A stretch of 64,000 bases of DNA from Lactuca virosa (GCA_928212115.1 CAKMRJ010004445.1:74663148-74727147), one strand, 5' to 3'. Counted from the first letter of the stretch, positions 36,451 through 48,295 are shown. Notes: generated by a model from the sequence alone, not told the origin. Translations and numbers: made by a program.

Positions 36451-38064
36451 GCTTTGGTTCTCTTGCCAAATATTCGTTATCAATAATGTATGACCAATGT
36501 TGGTGATATCATTTTTTATTTTTGTCTTTTCTTTATAAAATTCAAAAATCCAAAAAGATTTTCTTTGTTCTTTTCTTTTCTTTATAAAATTTAAAAATCC
36601 AAGAAGATTTTCTTTATTTTTGTCCTTTATTTATAAAATCCCAAAATCCAAAAATATTTTCGTTTTGTTTGAATTTTTTTTTTCAAAAATCAAAAATATT
36701 TTCCTTATTTTCTCTGAGAATAGGAAGTTCATTATAACAATCTGTTGCTCTTTTGCATGCCCAAAGAGAAGCTCAATAGGGAACTGGTATGATACGAATC
36801 TCTTGTACTAATTAGGTGTCCATAGAAGCATGCTACAACATGTTGTCCAAAAGCCTCATAGACTCATTGTGTACGAAGCCTTAATGAAAATTTTCTTACG
36901 AAAATTTCTTCCCAAATCCCAATAGGCTGTACTCACAATAGTTGAAGAGCTAACTTTCTCTTCTGATTCTAAGTAAAGAGATAACTGCAATGTCCTTTCA
37001 TTCGCAGAGGTACAATGGATTTTCTTAACCAATCTTTTTCACCCTAAATTTCTTACACAAGCACACACAATGACGCATGCCCAAAACATCTCTGATCAAA
37101 AACAACCATGATGTAGGTATGTCACAATTATGTGTTTATGATCCTAAATCATTTTTCCATGATGAGGGTGATACCGAACAAACCTAAACTTAACGATTTG
37201 ATGGTGAACATTTATTGTTCAAGATTCTAATGAAACCTCATATTTTACTGTACCATTTTTGATGTTCAAAATCTCATTTTCATCTCTTTTGTGTGATCTT
37301 GATGAAATGTACTAATCCCAAGTCTTTTCTTCCCAATAGATCCAGATTTTTTTTTATGAAATGAGATTTATGTTTGAACATTTGTCTTACTTCTTTGTCA
37401 ATTAAATTTTTTCGAAATCTTACTTGTTCTTAGCTACACTGGTCATACAAGAATTTTCGTACAACGATTTGCACTTATGTCAAATTGTGAATTTTCATGA
37501 AAACGAAGCCAGCTACGAAGCTTATGAAAAGAGGTCCTTCATTACTCCTTAGTGAGTATATGATTATAATTCATGGGAAGCCACACAAGCAATTCAACAT
37601 CTCTCTTGATGGCAAATGAAGACTCTCTTTTCCCGGTATTTATTTGCTTTTATATAAAAGATTCTTTCATATCACTATGTCCAAAATTTTCTTAATTTGA
37701 TTCTATCTTTTCATTTGGCACACATAAGCATTGAAATCCTCGAGATTATGGGTATTACCAACTCATACCAAGATTTTGCAAAGTTTAGCAAATGATTTTA
37801 CTTACAATTCTCGTAAGTGAATGAGCCCTATTTCCATAATGACGAATGGTTCTTGGTTCACAATGAAGTGAGTGAAGGTTCAATTTTTTCTGAGAAAGAC
37901 GAAGTATTCGTTGGATGGGACATTTTATGTGACTTCTTTTGGCTCAAGAAAAGTGATCTTCATTTTTTACACGTGGCAGTTAAAGGCATTGACGGTTGAA
38001 TAACTCATTTTTACATGTGACACTGCCTAATTGGCATAATGTTTGAATTTGAATTTGATGCTGG

Positions 38065-38177
38065 TTATTTAAGGAAGATTTGGTCATTCAGTTTCCGTTT
38101 TCACATTCCTAGCATTCACGCAAAAACCCTAAATTCACTTTGCATTCAAGTCTCACAATCTCTCTCGATAGTTCTTC
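38065..38177 (+). promoter_or_regulatory. Gene-like promoter before the third ORF of element A
   Basis: A TATA-like TTATTTAAGG (38065-38074), an AAACCCTAAA box (38124-38133) and a pyrimidine-rich leader with TCTCTCTC stand in the 113 bases before the ATG at 38178. B has the same arrangement before its third ORF. Promoter function is inferred. Confidence 0.5.
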
Positions 38178-38516
38178 ATGTCTACTGGAAACACGGTGGT
38201 TGATCAATTCAACACAAATGACGAGGAAATCTCTCAACCAACAATGAAGATCCAGAGCAAAAATCTTTGGTTCAACCCGTTGATCAAGGATTATCTAGAG
38301 GAATTGAAGATGATTCTTCAAGTGATGAATGATTCAATACTCACTCATGCGTTAACTGCTTCGTTTGCTATACCCATGAAATGGTTATATTTGGTTGCTT
38401 CAACTGCTGTGTACAACAGAACAATAGAAATCGTCACATTTCAGTTGACATCGAGCAAGAGCAAACAATTAACTAACAAATAGTTTGCCCAAATCCTGAA
38501 ATTACCATCTGAAGGT

Positions 38517-39142
38517 TGTGAGAACAAGGATATTATGCGCAGGGACAAGGTTCGAAAACTCAAACCTTGAGTTAATGCTTAAGATCAATGTCTGCATGTG
38601 ATTATGAGTTCTAGTGAAGTCTGGCAAGACTAGTCGAGGCTGAAGGGACAAATCAACAAAATACTTCAAGTATTAAATGTATAACTATGACTATAATCAA
38701 GGTAAAGACAATAAATGAACAAGTAGAATGTTTTGAAAGAGTTTGATATGAGAAAAAAGTGAAAGAGATTTAATGTGAGAATATGCTATCTTTTGAAGAA
38801 CAATCTGTAATATTATTGTCATTCAATCACTCCTTAAATATTCAAGGAGGAACATCATACAAACTGATTGACATACAAAGGACCGCATAATAATACTACT
38901 TCTGACATACTGATAATCCAAATAAACAAAAGAGACTTGGTCCTATGAAAAGTTACATCAAACAAAAGACAAGAATAATCAATGCATAGACTGACACATG
39001 ATCTCGGATCATTTCTTCAACTCGGCACATACTCCACTCCGGACTCTACCATCATCTCGTACCACAACCATTTCGGACTCAAGACTGACTTCGGAACTCC
39101 AAGGGTTAGAGATTGCTAGAGGTTCACTTTCAGGTTCCAACA
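38517..39142 (-). repeat. Element B 3' LTR
   Basis: Runs TGTGAGAACAAGG to TTCCAACA on plus. A polypurine tract (plus ATCTCCCCCCAAGTG, 39143-39157) adjoins its right edge, making it the 3' LTR of a minus-strand element. The open frame at 38998 is LTR sequence, not a gene. Confidence 0.93.
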
Positions 39143-39157
39143 ATCTCCCCCCAAGTG
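39143..39157 (-). promoter_or_regulatory. Element B polypurine tract
   Basis: The minus strand reads CACTTGGGGGGAGAT directly before the 3' LTR; the run of six Gs is like that of element A (AAAGGGGGGAGAA). Confidence 0.88.
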
Positions 39158-39354
39158 AACTTAACAATCTAGTCAGCTTAGTTCAATTCTTCCTTGATAA
39201 ACACATAGGCCCGGTACAACCAATCTCTGTCTTCGATGTACCACGGCAGCTGACTTATGAATTTTGACTTCACATGCTCTGGCGCGTCAGACTTTGAAGC
39301 ACAATTGATAAACTTCCGAAGGGCCTTGGTGGGAACCAGATGTTTGTCAAGGAC

Positions 39355-42300
39355 TCAGAAGAAGTCCTTCTTGTTCGTTTTCCTTTGAAGATACACAAAC
39401 CCTAACAATGGTTCGTCAATTGGTCCCTCTGCCAATATCTTAGCCTCTGGCAGCTTGAAGTCAATCTTCACTAAGTATTTTTTGGTTTCGAACAAGTGGG
39501 CCAATTCAAAGTCGCACCTGCAAATTTCAGCGACATAATCTTTTAGGAAACTCAAAGCAGCATGGTAGGCTCGCATGCTAAGATCATCGACTTGGTGGCT
39601 TCTGAAGTGTGCAGCAATCGTCAGGATGTCATTGGGTTTGATTGCTGGGAAGTCGGCGTCGGTGATGGTTTTTTGAGTTGGTTTGTTCTGGAAGATGTAG
39701 TATCGGAACAACACACAGTCCAGTTCAAATTTGGTTAAGATTTTTCTTCCGAACCTAGATTTTTCGGTTATCCTTTTCTGAGACCATACTTATTTTTGGT
39801 GAAGTGCGTTCTTGGAGTAAAAGGTTTTCAATCGTTCAAGTTCAGTTCTGATGATCATTCGAGGATCATCTTCCGGGTGGAGAGGAGCGAACTTTGTGTA
39901 GAATTTTTTGTATGGAGAGAGAGGCAGATCAATATGGTCCGAATCTTGGTTGGGAAGATCATAGTACATAAATGGCACTATGTCGAAATCATGTATAATT
40001 CCTTCTCGGCAAAGAGGGGAAAGCCCTAGCATCGGATGAGGATTGTCTTTGAAGGATTGAATCCGGATGCTTTCCTCAAGAGCTTGATTTATTTCTTCCT
40101 GGGACCAACCATTTATCCCTTTCATGGGAGTTTCGGAGTAGGAAAATTCCAATATGGGCTTCTTTCCCTTATCTTGCTGTTTGTTAAGGACCGAGAGAAT
40201 GTGTTGCATGTTCTCATCTATGGCAAATTTCGGAGGAGAGGAAGTCAGGGGCTCTTCTGGAATATCATCAGGCTTCCGAAGAGGAGAGCCTTCATCAATT
40301 GGAGCAATCCTGGGCGAAGGAATCGGAGGCAACATCAAATTGGTAGCTCGGAAGGCGTCGACTGTTAGTTTGGTTTTAGCCTTAGCCACTTCTCGGCTTC
40401 TTTGAAGAACATCAGCCAGAGTTGATGACCAAATCCGTTGTTCTTCCTCTTAAAGCACTTTTGTTGGGAACTACTTCGGAGCTGGAATCCGTTTGATGGC
40501 ATTGGTAAAATACTTATCTTCTTCATCCTCATCCTCATCATCATCTTCATCTGGAGAACTTGAAACAACTTTCAAAGAATCATCAGAGTCTTCATCTTGG
40601 AGTTTGAACTATGAGACAGGTTTCCAGGGGATGGATTGACTTCTTCTGCTGGGCCCTTCTGCCCCTTTTGCAACGGATGACCCGAAAACCGGTGCAAGCA
40701 TTGCAGACTATTTGAGATCCGAGAACTTGTCAAACACCTTTTGAAAGCTTGTATTCATTTGAAGTGTTAAGGTGTCATAAGCGGCAGCTATAGGATCCTG
40801 AGCTTTCAAGTGATCAAAGAGTTGGCCAAGGATCGAGAGCATCTTATCAAATTTGTTGTTCGGAACATCCACAATGTTCCAGCATGCCCTGAGGAGCTTG
40901 ATAAGGACTTGTTGTATGATCAGGTTCATCTCATCTTTCTTCCTGATCTCGTTCTTGAGTCTCTAAATTTTTTTCATGGCGGACGTGGGTCTGTTTGATG
41001 AGCTCATTTGTAGCACCAATCAAATCATCGTGAACCTTCAACATTTTGGTGATGGTATCGAGATAATGATCGAGATTGGCATCATACTTCTGTTCAACCT
41101 CCTCGATGGTATGCTTGAGTCGGAGGGATAAGTTGATCGAGCTGATCTTCCCTTTCAACAGTTGTTGGCCCAGACTTTGTGGCTTCACACAAGGAGTTTA
41201 AAATTGCGTATAACTTGGAGTCTAGACCAAAAAACTTTTCATCAATCTTGGCATCGAGTCCGACCATAGAGGTTTCAATTGACTCGACCTTCTTTACAGT
41301 TACAGAGATATTGTCTCAGAGTTCCAATAGGGCAAAGGGATCAGCATAATGACCAGCTGATGATCTTGTGTCCGAAGTGGAGGTCTGAGACTTGGCTTTA
41401 TCATCTTCTTGGTTAACAGGAGGTTCGGAGGCCCCAGCCTGAGTTGCATTAGCTGTATTATCTTCCTTGGGATGAGTAGACTCAGTTTCAGTTCCGAGAT
41501 GCATATGGGCTTGATCGTGAATCTTGATCTCTTCATCAACAGGTTCAGAAGAAGAGGAGGAGAACCCAAAATCATACGTTGGCCTTGAAAAAGATGGCTT
41601 GGTTGGGAAATGAAGTGAGGAAAACAGTGGTTGAGCAGCAATCGTAGTATCATCATCATTAAACAAAACTTCATCTGAAAGTTCTTCATCTGGATCGGGG
41701 TGAAAACCATCATGGTGTTGAGTCTTGGGAGGATCGTCCTAGATGATGTTATCTGCTGATTCTCCTGAGGCGAACTCCAAATCAGTGATTTCATCAGTTG
41801 GAGCAACAAAGGGCAAGTTGCTTTGGATGGACTTATTTCTCATCGAAATGAGAGTTGTTTCAACTAGGGGTATGGCAAGTTCAGGATGCCTCGTATGCAC
41901 CCTGCCAACAAAATCTTCCCAAAGAGGATCATTAACACCTGGTCGTCCTGTACCTTTACCAGGTATCAGACCAGTTACAGCTTCCGAGGTAGGAGGGACA
42001 GCTCCTGCATCAGAATGCTTAGGGTTCAAGACAGGGATCTCGGAGCGTGCTTGTGATGAAAGAATGAGGTTTCCAAATTGACACGTGGGTTTGTTCCAGG
42101 GGTGCAAGGAATTATGTTCAACACCAGCAACACCTTGTTAGGTAGGTGAGTGTGGATTATGCGGAGACTCCCTGTGAGTGTGTGATTGTGATTTTGAAAC
42201 TCCGAAGGGTACTTCGGAAGAGTGGGTAATTGGGGTAAGAGGATGGCCAGAGTCAGCCGGAATGTCTTTGGTTCCTTCCTGTTGAGAGGAAGAACCGACT

Positions 42301-43303
42301 TTGGTTCTCTTTCTGGCTTTGGGCTTTGAGGGAGAAGTCTTACATTTGGCAGACTTCTTTTTCTTACCACTGGATGGAACAGCCTTGGCCACGTCCGAGA
42401 CAGGCTCAACAGAGACAGGGGTAGATTGAGTAGGGCTATACACAGCCGAAGTCGCCATATGTTTTGCAAGTGAATGGACTCAGACGGAAGGGTGGCCAAC
42501 ATATGTTCCGACAATCGCCTAATGGGTCCGAAAGATGTTTGGTCCGGAAGGCGATAAGACTTGATAGTTTTAAAAGTAAGAAATACCTCTTTCGGAATCG
42601 AATTCATAGGAATTGGTTCACTCCTTTGACGGTACAGTTGTTGTATGGTCAGAGCCCAAAATCTTGGGCTTGAAATCTCATGAGGCTTGCGATTGATGGC
42701 AAACTTCTGAAAGTCTTGCCACAAGACTTCCGTGAGATCGACTGCGTTATTCTTCCCAGAGAAAATATTGTACACAACATAAATCCAATCCTTGCTAAGA
42801 GTGTCTGAACCTCCATGCTTCCCAGACAGACCTATAAGAATGAAATGCATGAGGACTGTCCAAAGGATTGAAACCGCAGATTTCTTGAACTTCTTTGGCT
42901 TGAACTCTTCATCATATGGTTCTTGGACCTTGAAGCCTTTAGGGTTTTCCGGAATTCCAATCGCTTTCAGAAAAATGGACTTGTGAACAGGCACAATGTG
43001 ATCACCTGTTATTCTGGTTTCAAGAACATAATCCTCGATCTTGATTCGATAAAAAGTGGTATGAATAAGACGAAGGGGAATTGGTGGGTCTCGAACTTTA
43101 GTAAGTGGAACAGAGATAGGGTTATGAGAGATGAACTCGATCATTACCCGGATGCACTCGTCATAGTCCATGGGGTCCAGAGAAAAGAGTTGGGTTATAT
43201 CCCTGGGGAAGGATTAAGTCGACAAAGATGATGCATACCCTTTGGAAAACTTCTTCTTTGGAGAGGATTTGGAAGCTTTGGGAACAGATTGAGAGGAAGC
43301 CAT
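39355..43303 (-). pseudogene. Third (env-position) ORF of element B
   Basis: Starts at ATG 43303 with a Ser/Lys-rich N-terminus, is frameshifted within about 30 codons, and continues in pieces: 43171-42460, 42458-42138, 42107-41739, 41666-41316, 41188-40931, 40929-40708, 40389-39790 and 39714-39355. The N-terminal third is a folded-looking domain with LSGKHGG, VLW and SSPRFWALTI. The middle is low-complexity (Pro, Ser, Thr, Lys with KKKKSAK and KARKRTK), and the C-terminal part is helical and acidic. A shares the SS-RFW-type block. Sirevirus-type elements often carry an extra ORF here, sometimes called env-like. I see no clear signal peptide or transmembrane anchor, so the function is unknown. 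Confidence 0.75.
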
Positions 43304-43336
43304 TGTTGCAGGTTTTGAAGCTTGAAGAACACTTTA

Positions 43337-43338
<2 letters not shown>

Positions 43339-43379
<41 letters not shown>
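43339..43379. repeat. (AG)20 microsatellite in the leader of the third ORF
   Basis: A pure AG run, read as CT on the coding (minus) strand, 36 bases before the third-ORF ATG. Pyrimidine-rich leaders are common in plant genes. Confidence 0.95.
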
Positions 43380-43383
<4 letters not shown>

Positions 43384-43414
43384 AGAGGGCTTTGGGAGTG
43401 TAACGGGTAAAATG

Positions 43415-43435
43415 GGTTTTAGGGTTCTTTTATAG
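43415..43435 (-). promoter_or_regulatory. Gene-like promoter before the third ORF of element B
   Basis: On the minus strand TATAAAAG (43435-43428) is followed by AACCCTAAAACCC (43427-43415), then a CT-rich leader, with the ATG about 125 bases from the TATA. The same order is found before the third ORF of element A, although the surrounding sequence differs. Confidence 0.55.
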
Positions 43436-43814
43436 GTTCAGGAAAGGATGGGTAGGGTTTGGGAAGTAATGATGAAACCAAGATTTGGAAACGGATTGCA
43501 TTAAATGTCTTGCCAATTTTTGGATTGAGTTGACTTGCAACGACTAAAGTAACCACTGATGGTACGTGCAAAATGGAAACCGTACACGACTGATGGGATG
43601 TTTGCTTTTACAGAGATGTGTGCAAAAAGGGTGCGGATTTCTAGGATTAAGAGATAATCATCATTGAAAAAAATAACCGTTTGAGTTATTTAATAGAAAA
43701 ACGTTTCGAACAAAATGATTAAAAACCTTTTGAACTTCTCCTAAAAAAATTGATTTCGGAGCCATAAGGTTTCGAGGCGTTTTTGAAAATGAATCTTTGA
43801 CCAGGAAATATCTG

Positions 43815-43985
43815 AGATGAATTTGTTATATGGTCTCGGAACATGAAAAGGTTCGAGATGAGTTTATGAACTGATCTCGGAGCACAAAGGTTCCAGGATG
43901 AATTTATGAGATGATCTCGGAGCACAAAGGTTCCGAGATGAATTTTATGAAATGATCTCAAAGCACTAGGGTTCCGAGATGAACA
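43815..43985 (-). repeat. 40-bp tandem repeat between pol and third ORF of B
   Basis: About four copies of a 40-41 bp unit with GATGATCTCGGAGC and GGTTCCGAGATGA, which also pair as inverted repeats (ATCTCGGA and TCCGAGAT). Single TTCCGAGAT motifs are scattered widely through B. The equivalent place in A has a different repeat. Confidence 0.8.
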
Positions 43986-44423
43986 GACATAAGCTACTTC
44001 CAAGATTAGAATGATCACTCTTATACGTAATATAGAGTACGAGATTGCACAGACTCGGACTGAATACTAGAGGTAAGAGATAGGAAGATCTCAGTGGACT
44101 TTTGTTAAATAGATTTTGAGACTCCGAGACAAGATGGATATTATCTCGGACAGAGAATGAGATGAAAGTTCAATACCGTTCCGGAATTGAATTCCGAGAT
44201 GATCTTCTTATGTACTCATGAAGTAAGTTCCGAGGTGAGATTAATACTAATGTGACTATATTGGTCATGAACTCCATATAATGAACTGAGTTGTACCACC
44301 TAGAACTACAATGTGTGGTTAGACAAAAAGACACGTAAAATAATCCTATTTTATTCTGAGAGGCAGTAGTTCGAGATGAGAGAAAATTTGATTTCGGAAC
44401 TATTTTATTCTCTGATGTTTCCA

Positions 44424-45040
44424 TCAAAGAGTACAAACCACTTGGAAGAACTGAGGATCAGGCATCATCATACCCATTTTGTTCAGAAAACCATTGAATT
44501 TGGTTTCGTCCAATGCCTTAGTAAAGACATCAGCAATTTCATCGTCAGATGGAACAAAAATAAGTTCGATGTTACCATTTAAAACATGATCTTTAATGAA
44601 ATGGCACTGTATGTCGATGTGCTTCGTCATTGAGTGTTGAATTGGATTGTGCAAGATTACAATGGCACTTTGTGAATCACAATCGATTGGGATTTGTTGA
44701 AACCGTTAACCATAGTCCAAGAGCTGTGATTTCATCCAAAGAACTTGAGACGTGCAACTAGTAGCAACAATGTATTCCGCTTCGGCTGTTGAAAGTGCAA
44801 TGCAGTTCTGTTTCTTAGATGACCAACTAACCAATCGACCACCCAAAAATTGACAGCCACTAGATGTGATTTTTCTGTCCACTTAAAGGCCGCCATAGTT
44901 TGAATTAGAGTATGCTTGAAGGAGGAAACTCTTATTTGTTGGGTACCAGATTCCGAGACTCCTTGTACCTTTAAGGTATCAGAATATTTGCTTAATAGCC
45001 AAGAGATGAGACATTTTTGGATTGACTTGAAATCTGGCAC
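44424..45040 (-). pseudogene. RNase H domain of element B
   Basis: The frame at 44654-44424 gives HNPIQHSMTKHIDIQCHFIKDHV, VPSDDEIADVFTKALDETKF, the C-terminal half of copia RNase H. The segment 45040-44732 carries the upstream half in shifted frames (WTEKSHLVAVNFWVVDW). Comparison with A (EAEYIAAA, DSQSVIRK) shows the same order. Two or more frameshifts make it non-functional. Confidence 0.8.
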
Positions 45041-45259
45041 ACAAACATGTTCAAAACATGATATCCGGATGACTTACTGTAAGGTAGAGTAGTGATCCAA
45101 TCATTCCTCTATACTTCTTTTCATCAACAACAACACTTGAAGGGCCTGAAAAGATTTTGTGTCCGAAATCCATAGGTACCTTTGCAGAGGAACATGTGTC
45201 TATTGAATATTTCTTGAGAAGTTCCGAGATGTACTTTTCTTGATGAATAAAGATTCCTC

Positions 45260-45985
45260 GATTAGTTTGTTTAATTTAGAGACCAAGAAAGAAACTCAAT
45301 TCACGATTCATACTCATTTGGAATCAACTGACCGTCAGTTTGGAAAAATCAGCAACCATTGATGAATCCATGGATCCAAAAATGATATAGTCAACATAAA
45401 TTTGAACAAGCATGAGATGTTTTCCATTTGACCTTCGAATCAGGGTAGGATCAAGAATACCTCTTTGAAAACCTGAACGCTTGAGGAAGTCAGTGAGAGT
45501 CTCGTACCAGGCACGAGGAGCTTGCTTGAGGCCATAAACAGCTTTTTGGAGTTTATAGCAGTAGTTCGGATATGAAAGAATGACAAAACCAGGAGGCTGT
45601 TGGAGATATACTTTAGTATCAAGTTCACCATTTAGAAAATCACTTTTGACATCCATCTGGTAAACCTTAAAGCCTTTGTGAGCATCATAAGCAAGGAAGA
45701 TTCTGATGGCTTCAAGACGGGCAACAGGAGCAAAGGTCTCATCGTAGTCAAGCCCTTCGATCTGTGTGAATCCTTGGCCACCAATCTTGCTTTATTCTGA
45801 ATGATAACTCTTGTGTCATATAGCTTGTTCCAAAACACCCATCTTGTACCAACAATGGGATGATTATGAGGAGGAGGGACAAGAGTCCATACTTCATTTC
45901 TATCGAATTCTGCCAATTCTTCCTGGATGGTTGTAATCCAATCATCATGATCTAATGATTCTTTGACGGATTTGGGTTCAACCAT
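45260..45985 (-). pseudogene. Reverse transcriptase of element B, catalytic YVDD changed to YVDY
   Basis: The first piece (45985-45632) has DWITTIQEELAEFDRNEVWTLV, then VGTRWVFWNK and KARLVAK, typical of the copia RT N-terminus, and frameshifts before the YDETFAPV-type block. The second piece (45656-45324) has MDVKSDFLNGELDTKVYLQQPPGF in overlap, YGLKQAPRAWYETL and IYVDYIIFGS. The second catalytic Asp is Tyr (TAT in place of GAT/GAC), which would abolish polymerisation. Element A keeps YVDD here. Confidence 0.88.
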
Positions 45986-46616
45986 TGAGATACATGGCGA
46001 GAAATGACATTCATTTTGAACACTTGTGGCAGAACGACTTTGTACACCGATGTTTGGATTTCTAATAACTTGGTTCGGTGGATGATCCTTAGTCCAAATG
46101 TGTAGTCTCTGAAGTTCTTGTGCAGCAGAGGATCCTATATCAACAATGGGGTTGTGTTGCTCCCCCTGATAATTTGAACTTAGGGATGATGCTCCCCCTA
46201 CACTTCTGAATCGGGCACATTTACGTCGTGCTCAGGTGGGAAACAGGATCAAATGGAGGAAAACTGGGTGTCAGACCTGAAACAGTTTGGGAAACAGGAG
46301 CTTCTTTTGATGACGTTTGTCTTGTTCTAGATTCCGAATCAAGAGCTGTTTCTGAAGGTCCGAATAGGGTTTCAAAGTCAACTTCATAAATTGTTTGTGG
46401 GTTCGGAAATCCTAGCGCTGGAGCATTGGACTCCATGATGTGAGTTGTGACATGGGTTGGGCCAGAATTCCGAATAAAGTTGTCATCAAAGGTGACATTA
46501 AATCTTTCTTCAAGAACTCGAGTTCGCCGATTAAGAACTCAATAAGCCTTTGATTTTGCAGTGTACCCAAGAAAGATTCCTTCATCAACTTTGGGTTGGA
46601 ATTTTTTAAGCTGATC

Positions 46617-47336
46617 TCAGTTGTTCTTGATAAAACATCTACATCCAAAAACGTGAAGAAAAGAGATACTTGGCTTTCTACCGTTCATAGCTTCGTACGG
46701 TGCCTTATTAAGGCGTCGATTAATAATACTCCTATTTTGAGTGAAGCATGCAGTTGAAACAGCTTTAGCCCAAAGATAGTGTGGAAGATTTGCAAAGTTG
46801 AGCATGTATCGAGCAGCTTCGACAAGTGTTTTGTTGCGTCGTTCGACTACACCGTTCTGTTCTGGAGTGTATGGAGCAGAGAAGTTGTGGTCAATACATT
46901 TCTTGGTGAGGAAGTTCTCAAATGTGGCATCGGTAAACTCCGAACCATTGTCACTTCGGATTCGTCTTACTGGTAGTTTGATGAGAACTTCAATTTCTTT
47001 GATAAAGTTGATGAGTCCAGAGGCCGTTTCTGACTTGAGCCGTAGGAAGAAGACCCAGGTGAACCTGGTAAAATCATCCAAAATCACAAGAATGTATTTT
47101 TTGTGATGTAAACTCTCTACTGTTGAGGGTCCACACAGATCAATGTGCAGAAGTTCTAACGGTTCCGAGATAGATTTTTCAATGATAATAGGATGAACCT
47201 TCTTCGATTGCTTTCCACACTCGCACGCAACACATAAATGATCATTTTCGAACTTGAGGAGTGGCAAACCTCTTACCATCTCACCGGAAACAAGATCATT
47301 AATATATCTAAAGTTCATATAAGCAAGTATTCTATG
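46617..47336 (-). pseudogene. Integrase of element B, cut by Copia-2
   Basis: Open from the Copia-2 junction: HRILAYMNF...CVACECGKQ is the zinc-binding domain, with the second His replaced by Tyr. The core follows with HIDLCGPST, LDDFTRFTWVFF, SDNGSEF and NGVVERRNKT, so the three catalytic acids are present. The C-terminus APYEAMNGRKPSISFLHVFGC is normal. A Met 60 bases upstream in the open frame belongs to the Copia-2 LTR read backwards and is not the real start; the protein was part of a polyprotein continuing at 55132 and above. Confidence 0.88.
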
Positions 47337-48131
47337 TTTTGGATTAGTGTCTAAGCCCGTAACTATATTTGGTAAGTACTTGACCCGGTTGTGCATGGTC
47401 CTTTTGGGTTGCCTTCACCATAGCAACTTGACAGGGTAATTTATGGAGAGAGAGAAGATATTATGATTTATTAATATATTATAAAAATAATATATTAAAA
47501 CAGAAATCATATTATTTGATTAATATTGGTCATAAATTAATTAGGAATTAATTTGGTGACTAAAAGAGATTAATTAAATATAGGGGCATAAACTGTCAAA
47601 TGTGTGATAGTTAAGTTTTGAGCTGGGAAACTTAATGGACTAAGGGGGAACGAAATTATGATGAAGGATCATCATATTTTCGTCCAAGGCCCCATTCCAG
47701 AAGCTTCCATGGACTGCTTGGTTATTAAGTTGTCCATTAGGGTTTTGGCAGAAACCCTAGCAGCCTACAGTATAAATAGGACCCTTGGGCTATGAAAATC
47801 GGCTACACTTAATCTCAAGAGAAACCCTAGGGCTGATTTTAGCATTCCCTCCTCTTTTTCATAATTGCCTTCTTGCTAGTTGGTGTTTGTAAGTCATTAG
47901 AGGAGTTACACTTGTGACTCTAAGCTCTAAGACAAGAAGAATCAAGAAGGAATCAAGCAATCAACAAAGGTAATCATCTAGATCTGATTTGTTATGTTAT
48001 ATTTCGAATTCATGCTATTAGATCTAGGGTTTGCAAGTCTTGGATTTATTGCATGTACAATAGAGAAGCCTAGATCCAAGCATTAGGGTTTGCATGAGCA
48101 CATAGGATGTTTATTTGTGTAAAACCCATCA
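47337..48131 (+). repeat. Copia-2 5' LTR
   Basis: Begins TTTTGGATTAG, where the usual TG start has mutated to TT, and ends AAACCCATCA. A TATA box TATAAATAG lies at 47771-47779. A splice-donor-like AAAG/GTAATC lies at 47966-47975. The first 20 bases are nearly the same as Copia-1. Confidence 0.94.
47771..47779 (+). promoter_or_regulatory. TATA box of Copia-2 LTR
   Basis: TATAAATAG, identical in the 3' LTR at 54771-54779, at the expected U3/R position. Confidence 0.75.
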
Positions 48132-48132
48132 G

Positions 48133-48146
48133 TGGTATCCGAGCCT
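48133..48146 (+). promoter_or_regulatory. Copia-2 primer binding site
   Basis: TGGTATCCGAGCCT, one mismatch (A to C) from the usual initiator-Met tRNA site, one base after the LTR. Confidence 0.85.
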
Positions 48147-48220
48147 GGTTGGCTTCTGTTGTATGTGATGCAATGATTGTTAATCTGCTGAAAATCGTTT
48201 TTCTGGCCTCTGCCCGACCC

Positions 48221-48295
48221 GACTCGGCGAGTCAGTATCTGGACTCGGCGAGTCAGCCCAACTCGGCGAGTCCAGGTACTGACTCGGCGAGTCCG
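48221..48295 (+). repeat. ACTCGGCGAGT palindrome cluster after the Copia-2 PBS
   Basis: Four copies of (G)ACTCGGCGAGT(C) within 75 bases, 75-150 bases after the PBS, the same place as in Copia-1. Confidence 0.88.

Noticed and set aside
39796..40405. Plus-strand frames of 77-110 codons at 39796-40405
   Set aside because: They are antisense to the conserved minus frame 39790-40389 and have no supporting feature.
41743..43231. Plus-strand frames (41743-42081, 42923-43231) opposite the third ORF
   Set aside because: They are antisense shadows of the B third ORF, with no domain or start context.
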